Shown: positions 34,326-42,092 of the stretch, piece by piece | Layout: each line of letters begins with the position of its first letter | Position numbering within the stretch: the stretch's first letter is position 1 | Assembly: GCA_963825615.1 (NCBI GenBank) | Contig: CAWGTV010000001.1 | Coordinates: 558,001-622,000, forward strand | DNA: 64,000 bases | Reading direction: 5' to 3' | Origin: JAHEDT01 sp963825615 | GTDB lineage: Bacteria > Desulfobacterota > Desulfuromonadia > Desulfuromonadales > BM103 | Translations under genes and position numbers: made by a program | The notes under the pieces: model-generated | What the model was told of the DNA's origin: nothing | Database searches by the model: none | What the model saw: only the letters and a program-made list of their open reading frames with translations

Positions 34326-34793
34326 TTACTCCTGACTGGTAATGACATGGAACCGGTCATCGAAATGCTGTATGAGAATTTTGCGCACATCCGACCATTC
34401 CAGCCCGCCGCCACCGCATCCAGGACGGGGGACCACGACTTTTCCCCAGCCCTTGTAATCCACGAGCTCGACCAGTTCGCGGCACGATTGCTCGATCAGG
34501 CGCGGGTCTGGAACCTGGTAGGGGTCGTCCTCGATCGGGAAGCTGACGATGTGATGCCCGAGGTCAAAGACATGGTTGCCATGATGGCTGAGCAATGAGC
34601 CGAGCGTTTTCAGAATGTCAGGAAAACGCTCCCGTGCCTGGCGCGCACAACCGCGTAGCATCACGGCCCTGCCGACCTTGTTCACCATGCCGTTCGTGGT
34701 GATCGCCACGACCGTCCCATTGCCATGTTCTGCCCATAAGTCGCCGGAGATCTCGTGCATCATTCTTGCTGCGTAAACTTTTTTTGCTGTCAT
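34326..34793 (-). CDS. macro-domain (ADP-ribose-binding) protein, TARG1/ALC1-like
   Basis: A 155-aa macro-domain-like protein: GDLWAEHGNGTVVAITTNGMVNKVGRAVM corresponds to the ADP-ribose-binding start of the fold, and VVVPRPGCGGGGLEWSDV to the conserved phosphate-binding loop near the C-terminus. The LPRxGCGxxGLxW form is that of TARG1/OARD1-like proteins, which remove ADP-ribose from glutamate or hydrolyse ADP-ribose esters. Its neighbours are draT and draG, so a role in ADP-ribose turnover around nitrogenase is plausible but unproven. Its start overlaps the preceding gene (ATGA). Confidence 0.78.
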   Translation of the reverse strand: MTAKKVYAARMMHEISGDLWAEHGNGTVVAITTNGMVNKVGRAVMLRGCARQARERFPDILKTLGSLLSHHGNHVFDLGHHIVSFPIEDDPYQVPDPRLIEQSCRELVELVDYKGWGKVVVPRPGCGGGGLEWSDVRKILIQHFDDRFHVITSQE

Positions 34794-35119
34794 TCACAAC
34801 CCTCGTCCAGCGTCCCGCTTCCCGGCGATTTACCGAGCATGTCGCCCATGACAGACACCAAAAAGTCGAACACCTCCTCGCGGCTGCGGATGAACTTCGG
34901 CATCTCGTCGCCGGCCAGTTCTTCCAGGCGGTGTAATACTTCAGCGTCGCGACAATGAAGCTCATCCATCACCGCGCCAAGCATCGCAATCACCTCGTAG
35001 AGGTTGTCCCGATCATAGGGGCGGGCATCCGGCTTGCCGGTAAACTCGGCGTCTTCTCGGCATTCCTTGTTACGGCGATATTTGAAATACAAATCAGACG
35101 GCTTGATCTCAATACCCAT
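34790..35119 (-). CDS. hypothetical protein in the draTG neighbourhood, 109 aa
   Basis: I do not recognise this family. The 109-aa protein begins MGIEIKPSDLYFKYRRNKEC, is charged and soluble, and looks helical. Segments LYEVIAMLGAVMDELH and VFDFLVSVMGDMLG suggest a small helical bundle. AAAGGAC precedes ATG 35119. Coupling to the macro-domain gene by a 4-base overlap and only 17 bases from the HTH gene implies that the three work together. Confidence 0.72.
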   Translation of the reverse strand: MGIEIKPSDLYFKYRRNKECREDAEFTGKPDARPYDRDNLYEVIAMLGAVMDELHCRDAEVLHRLEELAGDEMPKFIRSREEVFDFLVSVMGDMLGKSPGSGTLDEGCE

Positions 35120-35136
35120 GTTAATGTCCTTTCCAC

Positions 35137-35376
35137 TCAACTGCAGCCACCGCCGCAAGCGTGTTTCTTGGCACAGCTGCTGGCACAGACAGCGTCACCC
35201 TTGCTGCCGCCGGTTTTTGCCAACAGCGTTTCGATGCTCCTTGCATCGACCATCCAGGTACCATCGACTTCGACACCCTCGAGCAGATGACGCTTGATAT
35301 GCATCAACACGTTCAAGGGCGTGGTGTTCAACATGCGGGCGGTGTCGTCGATGGACAGCAGTTTTTTTTCAGTCAT
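35137..35376 (-). CDS. small helix-turn-helix protein with C-terminal cysteine cluster
   Basis: A 79-aa protein. Residues 5-60 (LLSIDDTARMLNTTPLNVLM to VDGTWMVDARSIETLL) resemble an excisionase/MerR-type winged helix-turn-helix. The last 20 residues hold a Cys cluster (VCASSCAKKHACGGGCS, four Cys plus His) that could bind a metal or Fe-S cluster. GAGGAGC precedes ATG 35376, and an in-frame extension upstream lacks support. It heads the HTH-unknown-macro-FKBP set just after the draTG terminator and could be a redox- or metal-sensing regulator. Confidence 0.72.
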   Translation of the reverse strand: MTEKKLLSIDDTARMLNTTPLNVLMHIKRHLLEGVEVDGTWMVDARSIETLLAKTGGSKGDAVCASSCAKKHACGGGCS

Positions 35377-35471
35377 TGTGTAGCTCCTCAACTGTTGTTT
35401 TTCCAATGATCCAAAATTTAACGTCCTTTTTTTTGACAGAATCGTCTTCTCTGCAGACATTACCGTTTCCA

Positions 35472-35503
35472 ATAAAAATCCCGCACGGCTTCCTTCCGTA
35501 CGG
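35472..35503 (-). terminator. terminator after draG
   Basis: CCCGTACGG-AAGGAAG-CCGTGCGGG (one G-U pair) followed by ATTTTTATT on the minus strand, about 45 bases beyond the draG stop. Confidence 0.8.
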
Positions 35504-35548
35504 GCGTCATTGCTCCGTGATGACAGTCACGCCATTGTGACCGATATG

Positions 35549-36553
35549 TCAACAACATCTCGATTCAGCACTGCGAGTAGCCCAGGGGGAGAGGTTGAGC
35601 AGCCCCAAGGCCTGAATTTCAATTGCCACGCGCACATCCCGGTTCAACTTCTTCAGCCAGCGTGCCGGGATCTCTTCCGGGCCGTAGAAAGCACCGGCGA
35701 TCATGCCGGCAATGGCACCGGTCGTATCGGCATCCCCCCCCTGATTGACGACACCGACCAAGCACTCTTCGAAACTGCCGGTGGTAAAAAGGTAGTGAAA
35801 CACCGTCTGCAGGGTATCGACGACATAGGCCGATGTGTTCCCACGGTAATCATTAAATTGAAAACTTTTGTATTCTGTCACCAATTCACGAGTGATTTCG
35901 TGAAGCTCAAACCTGCTGCAACCAAGGAGAGCCTTTTGCACCATGCGGCCGATGACTAGGCAGGCGGCATCAGACAATGCATGGTTATGGGTCAGGTGGG
36001 CCTGTTCGATCGCATAACGGACCAGGGTCGCGTCATCGCCGAGAGTGAATAGGGCAACCGGTGCCATGCGCATCGCTGCGCCGTTGCCGGCATCCCACTC
36101 GTTATAAGGCGACTGCAGCTGTCCCTTGAGCATATAATCACGAATCCCCCGTCGACAGGTCGCGCCGATATCAATCGGCTTGCTTTTCATCCAGGCGAGG
36201 AAATTGTCGGCGATGCCTTTGAGGTCCCAGCCCCCGGCGTTGAGCAGCGCCCCACCCAAGGCCAACGACATCTCGGTGTCGTCGGTGACCTGGCCAGGTT
36301 TGAGGTAAAGCCACCCGCCACCGATGATTTTCTGATGCACCTTGTATTTGGCCTGGATCTCACCCGGCGTCATGAACTCGGTCGTCGCCCCCAGGGCGTC
36401 ACCGATCGCCAAACCCAGGTATGAAGCACGCGCTCGTTCAAGCACGAGCACCTGTGACTCGGGGCAGAACGTCCGGAACGCGGTGCGCGGGACGAGGGAG
36501 GAGGAAACCTTAAAATTGTCCTCGTCTACTGTGTCGTCATCCGGCTTCATCAT
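35549..36553 (-). CDS. draG: ADP-ribosyl-[dinitrogen reductase] glycohydrolase DraG
   Basis: DraG removes ADP-ribose from the NifH arginine and so reactivates nitrogenase. The 334-aa protein has the ADP-ribosylglycohydrolase metal motifs LGLAIGDALGATTEFM near residue 47, QVTDDTEMSLALG at 89-100 and NQGGDADTTGAIAGMI near 275. The N-terminal 35 residues are not conserved, and the start is uncertain: ATG 36553, ATG 36550 or GTG 36574, all without a strong ribosome binding site. It follows draT by about 75 bases and is closed by a terminator. Confidence 0.92.
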   Translation of the reverse strand: MMKPDDDTVDEDNFKVSSSLVPRTAFRTFCPESQVLVLERARASYLGLAIGDALGATTEFMTPGEIQAKYKVHQKIIGGGWLYLKPGQVTDDTEMSLALGGALLNAGGWDLKGIADNFLAWMKSKPIDIGATCRRGIRDYMLKGQLQSPYNEWDAGNGAAMRMAPVALFTLGDDATLVRYAIEQAHLTHNHALSDAACLVIGRMVQKALLGCSRFELHEITRELVTEYKSFQFNDYRGNTSAYVVDTLQTVFHYLFTTGSFEECLVGVVNQGGDADTTGAIAGMIAGAFYGPEEIPARWLKKLNRDVRVAIEIQALGLLNLSPWATRSAESRCC

Positions 36554-36589
36554 ACCCAGGGGTCCACTGGTCACACTCTTTTTGTTATT

Positions 36590-36625
36590 GATTCTTCGCG
36601 TTCCGCGTTCCTGTAACGCATAACA
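36590..36625. repeat. CGCGTTC-rich intergenic segment between draT and draG
   Basis: CGCGTTCCGCGTTC followed by the palindrome AACGCAT-AAC-ATGCGTT. It is similar in style to the CGCGT-rich spacers in the nifH operon. Confidence 0.35.
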
Positions 36626-36629
36626 TGCG

Positions 36630-37424
36630 TTATCCGCCGCTAAGCACCTTGACCTCGAACTCGCCGCCGATCACCAGCACCTCCCCTTCCCCCTTGAAGA
36701 GCGACCGCGGCAGCAACCCGCCCATGAAGAAGATTTTGGTCAAAGGGACCTCGGTCTCGAGCACGCGATTGCCGAACTCCCAGGCCCGTTCGAAATCATC
36801 CGTAAAGGAATTCAGGTTGTTCAGCCTCAGGACGAACTGATTCTTTTCCAGCTGTTCGACAATCTGGTGCTCGGCAAAATCGTAGATGCCGCGGTACAAG
36901 GTCAAGTGCGTCCTGCCGGGATAGCGGCGCGCCAGTTCATACTGGACAAATTCATAGAGCTGGTCGAACTGAGGCAGAATGGCGCTGGTTCGGGCCGAAC
37001 CTTTCATCCGCTCAACCGTGTAGCGGAAATAGGCTTCCGAGTGGATGTCGCCAATCGGTTCGCGGTGAAATGTCGGGGAGAGACCGAGGCGAGACTCCAC
37101 CCAGCCCTTGAGGACCGCGCCTTCTATGGAGTTGCTGTCGAACAACCAGCCGCGCAGGAACCTCAGATAGCTGTTCTTCAGGCTCTTGCGGCTGTTCGGC
37201 GTCTCTTCCCGCTGCCACTGGTGCAGTTGAAAGCGAACGTCCATGAAATCGTGAAAGAGTGCACCACGCGCTTCTGCATCGTCCTGCGACTCCAGTTTCT
37301 CGAAGAGGGGTCGGCCATTGTGCGAGCCCCCCTGAATCTCAAGAACTTTGGGGTGGCGGTTGTAATGTCTTGATGCAATCGCCCAGGGTGGCAGGTTGCA
37401 TCGGTTCATTGGCGTCGGATACAT
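36630..37424 (-). CDS. draT: NAD+-dinitrogen-reductase ADP-ribosyltransferase DraT
   Basis: DraT transfers ADP-ribose from NAD+ to a NifH arginine (R104 of the NifH here), switching nitrogenase off in response to ammonium or energy loss. The 264-aa protein has NLPPWAIASRHYNRHP at its N-terminus, LRGWLFDSNSIEGAVLKGWVESRLGL in the middle (given in parts) and the R-S-E transferase residues in LTLYRGIYDF, LNSFTDDFERAW and ETEVPLTKIFF. Start choices are ATG 37424, ATG 37409 or TTG 37433; none has a strong Shine-Dalgarno. It is intact and directly followed by draG. Confidence 0.92.
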   Translation of the reverse strand: MYPTPMNRCNLPPWAIASRHYNRHPKVLEIQGGSHNGRPLFEKLESQDDAEARGALFHDFMDVRFQLHQWQREETPNSRKSLKNSYLRFLRGWLFDSNSIEGAVLKGWVESRLGLSPTFHREPIGDIHSEAYFRYTVERMKGSARTSAILPQFDQLYEFVQYELARRYPGRTHLTLYRGIYDFAEHQIVEQLEKNQFVLRLNNLNSFTDDFERAWEFGNRVLETEVPLTKIFFMGGLLPRSLFKGEGEVLVIGGEFEVKVLSGG

Positions 37425-37945
37425 ATTTTCCAATCAACCGACAGTAGAACGTCCGGTGTGTATAGAGACTGTTTATCTTTTAAAGGGTCAGCTGCCTGTT
37501 TTTTTGGCATTAGCGCCATAAACCCGCCTTCGCACAAAAGCTCTCAGGACACAATCTTAAAAATAAAACATAGAAATATTAGATACTTAAATTACATTCG
37601 ATGAGGAGGGACCCATCGATTCCGGCACAGATAAGACTCACATATTCAATTTGACTGTTATAGATGTGCAGGGAGGGTGCCAGATTCCTCTGGCGACTTT
37701 GATCACTGGAATTATAGACTCTGTTGGCTGCTGGGTCTCTCAAACATCCAAAGGCCTTCGAGGAATCAGGGATGACACACTTACGGAACAAGTTTTGTCT
37801 TTCCATGGCCGAAAATCAGATACCGTGATTTCCAGGATTGGACATAAAGATGCGGAGAACCCGCAGCGATGTGAAGCTTCGGTTCACGACCGGAACTTTT
37901 TTTCATTTTGTGCAGACATATTTTCTGTCCGCGTTGATTTGATGG
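37425..37945. other. intergenic region upstream of draT
   Basis: About 520 bases. A rightward 103-codon frame across 37651-37962 has no ribosome binding site or family-like sequence and I do not accept it. No clear promoter found. Confidence 0.4.
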
Positions 37946-38251
37946 TTAGACCTCTGGCTTGACGGGTGAGTTCGCACCTTGACCAACAACAGTCGTCCAT
38001 GGACGTACCCGATGGCTGGTTACGAGGCCATGCTTGACATATGGATCGGCAGCAGCAAACCGTTCAGCGATATCAGGAGTCGAACACTGAAACAAGAGAA
38101 CAGCACCGTCAACTGGATCAGCAAGTGCCCCAGCAAGAATAAGTTCGCCACGTGCTTCTGCCTGCCAAGCCAGTTTGAGGTGTTCCGTCCGGTAATCACC
38201 TCTCCGGTCAAGGTAATCAGGTGCGTATTCATAAAACATCAAAAAGTGCAT
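37946..38251 (-). CDS. YciI-like (dimeric alpha/beta barrel) protein
   Basis: A 101-aa protein beginning MHFLMFYEYAPDYLDRRGDY. The order LMFYEYAPDYLDRR, HLKLAWQAEARGELILAGAL and FAAADPYVKHGLVTSHRVRPW matches the YCII-related domain, with the family His and Asp present (AADPYVKHGL). Function is unknown for most members; some act as dehalogenases or detoxifying enzymes. GCAGGAG precedes ATG 38251. It is closely followed upstream on the same strand by an unknown gene, 75 bases away. Confidence 0.85.
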   Translation of the reverse strand: MHFLMFYEYAPDYLDRRGDYRTEHLKLAWQAEARGELILAGALADPVDGAVLLFQCSTPDIAERFAAADPYVKHGLVTSHRVRPWTTVVGQGANSPVKPEV

Positions 38252-38325
38252 TAAATCTCCTGCAATCCAAGAATCTGGTGGCTGTCTTTTATCCCTCTTG
38301 GCAGCCTTAGTGTGTAATACATTGG

Positions 38326-39006
38326 TTACGATTCCAGCATCTCCGGTGCCACTTCCCTGATCCTGTCCAAAAAGAACTGCCAATCACTCTGCCGACTGTC
38401 ACCAAGAGTTTGTTTGGCATTGGTTACCCTCTTTGAGGCGTTCTTAAAGCGGCCCCGGTTTGTGATTTTGAATGCGTCTGCGGGTTGGCGTTCCTCTTTG
38501 GTGGTGCAGTCACATTTACAATAGATATCGAAAGTCAAAATCTGATCTCTTTGCTCAACGGCCTGAACCCTGGCTCGGGCGAATAATTCAGGATGGAGAT
38601 TATTCAAGTACTTGAGGCCCTTCATGGCGTTATTAAAATGATTTTCACATGGGTGGAAGAGATCTCTGTACTCACTGGCGGCCCTGCGAATGATTCTTTC
38701 CTCCCAACGTATATCTCTCGGCAACTTTAACGCTGTCTTGCGTCCCTTGGCTTTGGAATACTCGCTTTCATCGAACAGTTCTGGGGTGTTGTGGCCGAGA
38801 TCTTCGAGAAGTTCGGGGGCGTGGAGATCGATATCTTCAAAAAGTTCGGGGTTCGCCTGCTCCATTGCTTCCAAAAACTGCTTTGCCCTGTGTTTCTCAT
38901 GGAAGGCCCCTACTGTCAAAATAATGCGCTCCAAGGCTATCCTCTGGCGGATTCGATATACCCAGACGTACTCATGGGCTGTCAATTTTTCAAAGAGTTT
39001 TGTCAT
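38326..39006 (-). CDS. hypothetical protein with PELFED-type repeats, 226 aa
   Basis: I do not recognise this protein. It starts MTKLFEKLTAHEYVWVYRIR with GGAGTGG just upstream. Residues 50-80 contain a short tandem motif, PELFEDIDLHA, PELLEDLGHNT and PELFDESEYSK. A later segment HPCENHFNNAMKGLKYLNNLHPELFARA repeats HPELF once more. There is a cysteine pair (YCKCDC) near residue 165. The product is very basic and probably helical. It has no membrane segment. Codon use and AT content differ a little from the nif genes, so it may be an acquired gene. Confidence 0.6.
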   Translation of the reverse strand: MTKLFEKLTAHEYVWVYRIRQRIALERIILTVGAFHEKHRAKQFLEAMEQANPELFEDIDLHAPELLEDLGHNTPELFDESEYSKAKGRKTALKLPRDIRWEERIIRRAASEYRDLFHPCENHFNNAMKGLKYLNNLHPELFARARVQAVEQRDQILTFDIYCKCDCTTKEERQPADAFKITNRGRFKNASKRVTNAKQTLGDSRQSDWQFFLDRIREVAPEMLES

Positions 39007-39408
39007 CGATCCACTCCAGTTTACATATTAGAGAATGGCGTTGTATCCGTATATAAGAGCTGTCGCTCTCGCTATTGCAAGAACAAGTCAAGCCACCTGC
39101 AGTCGAGCAGATGGCTTGTCGTAATCGTTCATATTCCTCCTGATTCTCATGCACCAAGCAATATAACACACTGACAATATACGGCATTCAGCTGAACAGG
39201 TCAAAGCTCAGATTGTCTCCAGAGTTATTGCAGAAGGTTGCACCAGTCAAAATCGGTTGAACTCTCCTGAGCACTGAATCCCCGGTAATGTGACACAAAG
39301 CGCGCAGTCTCAGCAAGGCCAGGCATTTTAAATATAATCGCCGGTAACACAGAATGCGAACAGGGCCCACCTGAAAGTGCAAAGCGGGTCGGCCAAGAAA
39401 AAAAAGGG
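39007..39408. other. intergenic region with one long hairpin
   Basis: No credible gene. A 12-bp hairpin with one mismatch (CAAGCCACCTGC with GCAGATGGCTTG) lies at 39089-39118 in front of the 38326-39006 gene and could be part of its leader. Confidence 0.4.
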
Positions 39409-39434
39409 GCGCCTCAAGAGGCGCCCCATTCTGC
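39405..39434 (-). terminator. terminator after citrate synthase
   Basis: GGGGCGCCTC-TTGA-GAGGCGCCCC followed by TTTTTTTC on the minus strand, 18 bases beyond the gltA stop. Confidence 0.92.
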
Positions 39435-39452
39435 TTGCATTGTACAACTGGA

Positions 39453-40763
39453 TCAGATGCCGGCAGCTTCTTCCAGCATCGCAGTGGTGACCGACTTCGG
39501 ACGCTCGATGCCGTAGCCAAGAGCGCGGTCCCAGGTGATGTTGGCGAGGCAGCCAAGGGCACGGCCGATGCCGAACAGCACGGTGTAGAACTCGTACTGG
39601 GTAACACCGTAGTACCACTGGATAACGCCGGACTGCGCATCGACGTTCGGCCAGGGGTTCTTGGCTTTGCCATGCTCGGTCAGAACGCCCGGGGCAACTT
39701 CGAAGATCATCTTGACCAGCTGGAACAGCGGGTAGTCCTTCAGGCCAGGGGTCTTCATGCAGAACTCACGCTGCGAGGTGTAGCGCGGGTCGGTCTTGCG
39801 CAGAACGGCATGGCCGTAGCCCGGGATAACCTGACCACTGTTGAGGGTATCCCACAGGGCCTTCTTAAGGCCTTCCTCGGTCGGCACCTTGCCGCCAAGC
39901 TGCAGCATGAAGTTCTGGGTCCAGCGCAGCACTTCCTCGTTGGCCAGACCGTGCAGCGGGCCAGCGAGACCGTTGATGCCGGCGCTGTAGGCGTAGTAGG
40001 CATCGGACAGGGCCGAGGCGACCAGGTGAGTCGTGTGCGCGGAGACGTTGCCGGACTCGTGGTCGGAGTGCAGGACGAAGTACATACGTGCCACATCGTC
40101 ATAAGGAGCCGGGATGCCCATCATGTGCGCAAAGTTGCCGCCCATGTCGAGTTTCGGGTCGGCAGCGATATGGGTGTCACCCATATACTTCATGCGGTAG
40201 ATGTAAGCACCGATTGGGCCGAGTTTGGCCATCAGGTTGGTGCAATCCTCATACATATCTTCCCAGCAGGTCATCTTGTTGAACTTGCCGGCGGCGTAGT
40301 TGCCTGCAAAAACCGAGTCACGCTGCATGGCGATGATCGCCGAGGAGAACATGGCCATCGGGTGGGAGTCTCGGGGCAGGGCGCGCAACACGTCGATGAC
40401 GTACTGGGGCACCTGGGAGCGCTTCTTCCAGTCTTCGACCACGTCCAGGGTCTGCTTCATAGTCGGCACGTCGCCGGTCAACAGCATGAACCAGAAGCCT
40501 TCGACATAAGGATAATCGCTGCCGGGAACTTTTGGCAGGGCAGCGAAGGTCTCGGGGATGGTCTTGCCGCGGAAGCGGATCCCTTCATAGGGATCAAGGT
40601 AGGAGATGTCGGTGACCAGGCACTTGATGCCACGGGCGCCGCCGATGGCCTGACTGATGGTTACGTCTCCCAGTTTGATATCGCCGAATTCTTTGACCAG
40701 GCGGGTGGTGCGGGGGCGATGCTCGTCGATTTTCTTACGCAGGATTTCCTTCAATGTCGGCAT
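39453..40763 (-). CDS. gltA: citrate synthase, eukaryote-like type
   Basis: Condenses acetyl-CoA and oxaloacetate to citrate, the entry step of the TCA cycle. The 436-aa protein begins MPTLKEILRKKIDEHRPRTT and has the active-site His in LNSGQVIPGYGHAVLRKTDPR, PLHGLANEEVLRW and the catalytic Asp region near the end. The sequence style (KEFGDIKLGDVTISQAIGG, then GIRFRGKTIPE) is that of mitochondrial-type citrate synthase, known from Geobacter, rather than the bacterial GltA with its N-terminal NADH site. AAAGGAGAG precedes the ATG. It has its own promoter and terminator. Confidence 0.94.
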   Translation of the reverse strand: MPTLKEILRKKIDEHRPRTTRLVKEFGDIKLGDVTISQAIGGARGIKCLVTDISYLDPYEGIRFRGKTIPETFAALPKVPGSDYPYVEGFWFMLLTGDVPTMKQTLDVVEDWKKRSQVPQYVIDVLRALPRDSHPMAMFSSAIIAMQRDSVFAGNYAAGKFNKMTCWEDMYEDCTNLMAKLGPIGAYIYRMKYMGDTHIAADPKLDMGGNFAHMMGIPAPYDDVARMYFVLHSDHESGNVSAHTTHLVASALSDAYYAYSAGINGLAGPLHGLANEEVLRWTQNFMLQLGGKVPTEEGLKKALWDTLNSGQVIPGYGHAVLRKTDPRYTSQREFCMKTPGLKDYPLFQLVKMIFEVAPGVLTEHGKAKNPWPNVDAQSGVIQWYYGVTQYEFYTVLFGIGRALGCLANITWDRALGYGIERPKSVTTAMLEEAAGI

Positions 40764-40995
40764 ACTCTCTCTCCTTTGGTGGAATGAAATGGCGGCGAGG
40801 CAAAAAGCCCGCCTGTGAAACTGTCCCTTGCTTACCAAAAACAACTGTCACATGACAAAGCATCCCGCCGACATCCTGACCCTGTTGTGCGAAACACCCG
40901 CGAGAACATGGGAGCAAATGCGGCGGGAAAAAGAGATTCTGATCAAGAGTGAATCATCCTTGTGATTCTTTACTCTTTCTCATTTTCCAAATAAC

Positions 40996-41024
40996 GTTCT
41001 AACAAGTCACCCCGAAACTGTCAA
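40996..41024 (-). promoter_or_regulatory. sigma-70-type promoter of gltA
   Basis: Minus strand: TTGACA, 17 bases, then TAGAAC. Confidence 0.6.
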
Positions 41025-41080
41025 GCCGATTTTGTATACAGTATGCGATTTCTTTTTTCTGCGACACCGATTCTTTTCAT

Positions 41081-41108
41081 TTGCATTACCAGGTGTTGAT
41101 GATAATAT
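41081..41108 (+). promoter_or_regulatory. sigma-70-type promoter of dusB-ntrB
   Basis: TTGCAT, 16 bases, then TAATAT; start would fall about 18 bases before the dusB ATG. Confidence 0.5.
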
Positions 41109-41132
41109 GCTCAAAAAATAGGCATACTACAC

Positions 41133-42092
41133 ATGAATATCGGCGAACTAATACTCGAGAACCCAATCATTTCAGCACCGATGGCGGGGATTTCAGACCT
41201 GCCCTACCGGCTCATCATGAAGCGCCATGGTGCTGCCATGGTCTTCACGGAGATGATAAGCGCCAATGGGCTGTTCTTCAATGGTCAGGCCACCCGTGAT
41301 CTGCTGAGGTCCCGCCCTGAAGAGCGGCCCCTGGCTGTACAGTTATTTGGCGAGTCACCGGAGCGTCTCGCCGATGCGGCCAAAAGCGTCGAGGAGTGTG
41401 GTGAGCTGATTGACCTAAATCTCGGCTGCCCGGTCCGCAAGGTCATCCGCTCGGGGGCCGGCAGCGCTCTGCTACGGGAACCGGCCAAGGTTGGCCGGAT
41501 CATCTCTGCGGTACGCAGGGCAACCTCCCGGCCACTGACCATCAAATTCCGGTCGGGTTGGGATCACAACTCGGTTAACTTCCTGGAAATCGGTCGAATC
41601 GCCGCCGCAGAAGGGGTTGATGCGTTGACCCTGCACCCACGCACTCGTGCGCAGATGTTCGGTGGGCATGCCGACTGGCAGCAGATCAAAGACCTCAAGA
41701 AAGCACTGTCGATACCCGTCATCGGTAGTGGTGACCTGTTCAGCGCCGAGAGGATTAAAACTATGTTTGAGCAGACTGGCTGTGACGCTGTCATGATCGG
41801 GCGGGGCGGCTATGGCAACCCCTGGATCATCGGTCAGGCCCTTGATCTGCTGGCCGGACAACCCGTGACCCTACCGACACCGGCCGATCGCCTAGCTGCT
41901 GCCCGCAGCCACTTCGAGCTTTGCCTTGAGACCTTCGGCCCACGGAAAACGCTGGGCCAGATGCGCAAACACCTCTGCTGGTATGTGCGTGGCATGGAAA
42001 ACGCTGCGGGATTCCGTGTAGAGGTCAATAGGACCACAACCACAGCGGCGCTGAGCACGCTGCTCGAGGATTTCTTCGCCGATGCCGCCTGA
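41133..42092 (+). CDS. dusB: tRNA-dihydrouridine synthase (DusB/NifR3 type)
   Basis: A flavin enzyme that reduces uridines in the tRNA D-loop. The 319-aa product has APMAGISDLPYRLI near residue 15, IDLNLGCPVRKVIRSGAGSALL near 95 with the catalytic Cys, ALTLHPRTRAQMFGG near 165 and GRGGYGNPWI near 225 (FMN phosphate site). The arrangement dusB-ntrB-ntrC is the classic nifR3-ntrB-ntrC operon of alpha-proteobacteria. The 3' end overlaps ntrB by 11 bases. The start lacks a strong Shine-Dalgarno (AGG only). Confidence 0.94.
   Translation: MNIGELILENPIISAPMAGISDLPYRLIMKRHGAAMVFTEMISANGLFFNGQATRDLLRSRPEERPLAVQLFGESPERLADAAKSVEECGELIDLNLGCPVRKVIRSGAGSALLREPAKVGRIISAVRRATSRPLTIKFRSGWDHNSVNFLEIGRIAAAEGVDALTLHPRTRAQMFGGHADWQQIKDLKKALSIPVIGSGDLFSAERIKTMFEQTGCDAVMIGRGGYGNPWIIGQALDLLAGQPVTLPTPADRLAAARSHFELCLETFGPRKTLGQMRKHLCWYVRGMENAAGFRVEVNRTTTTAALSTLLEDFFADAA

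Larger units (their letters stand above)
40764..41132. other. divergent promoter region of gltA and dusB
   Basis: About 370 bases with a leftward sigma-70-like promoter (40996-41024) and a rightward one (41081-41108). The gltA leader would be about 220 nt and includes a small GAATCA/TGATTC hairpin; no known riboswitch recognised. Confidence 0.5.

Noticed and set aside
37511..37531. GG-N10-GC upstream of draT as a sigma-54 promoter
   Set aside because: The spacing fits but the base before the -12 GC is G instead of the conserved T, and the -24 flank is poor.
37651..37962. 103-codon rightward frame upstream of draT
   Set aside because: No ribosome binding site; overlaps the end of the YciI-like gene; no family-like sequence.
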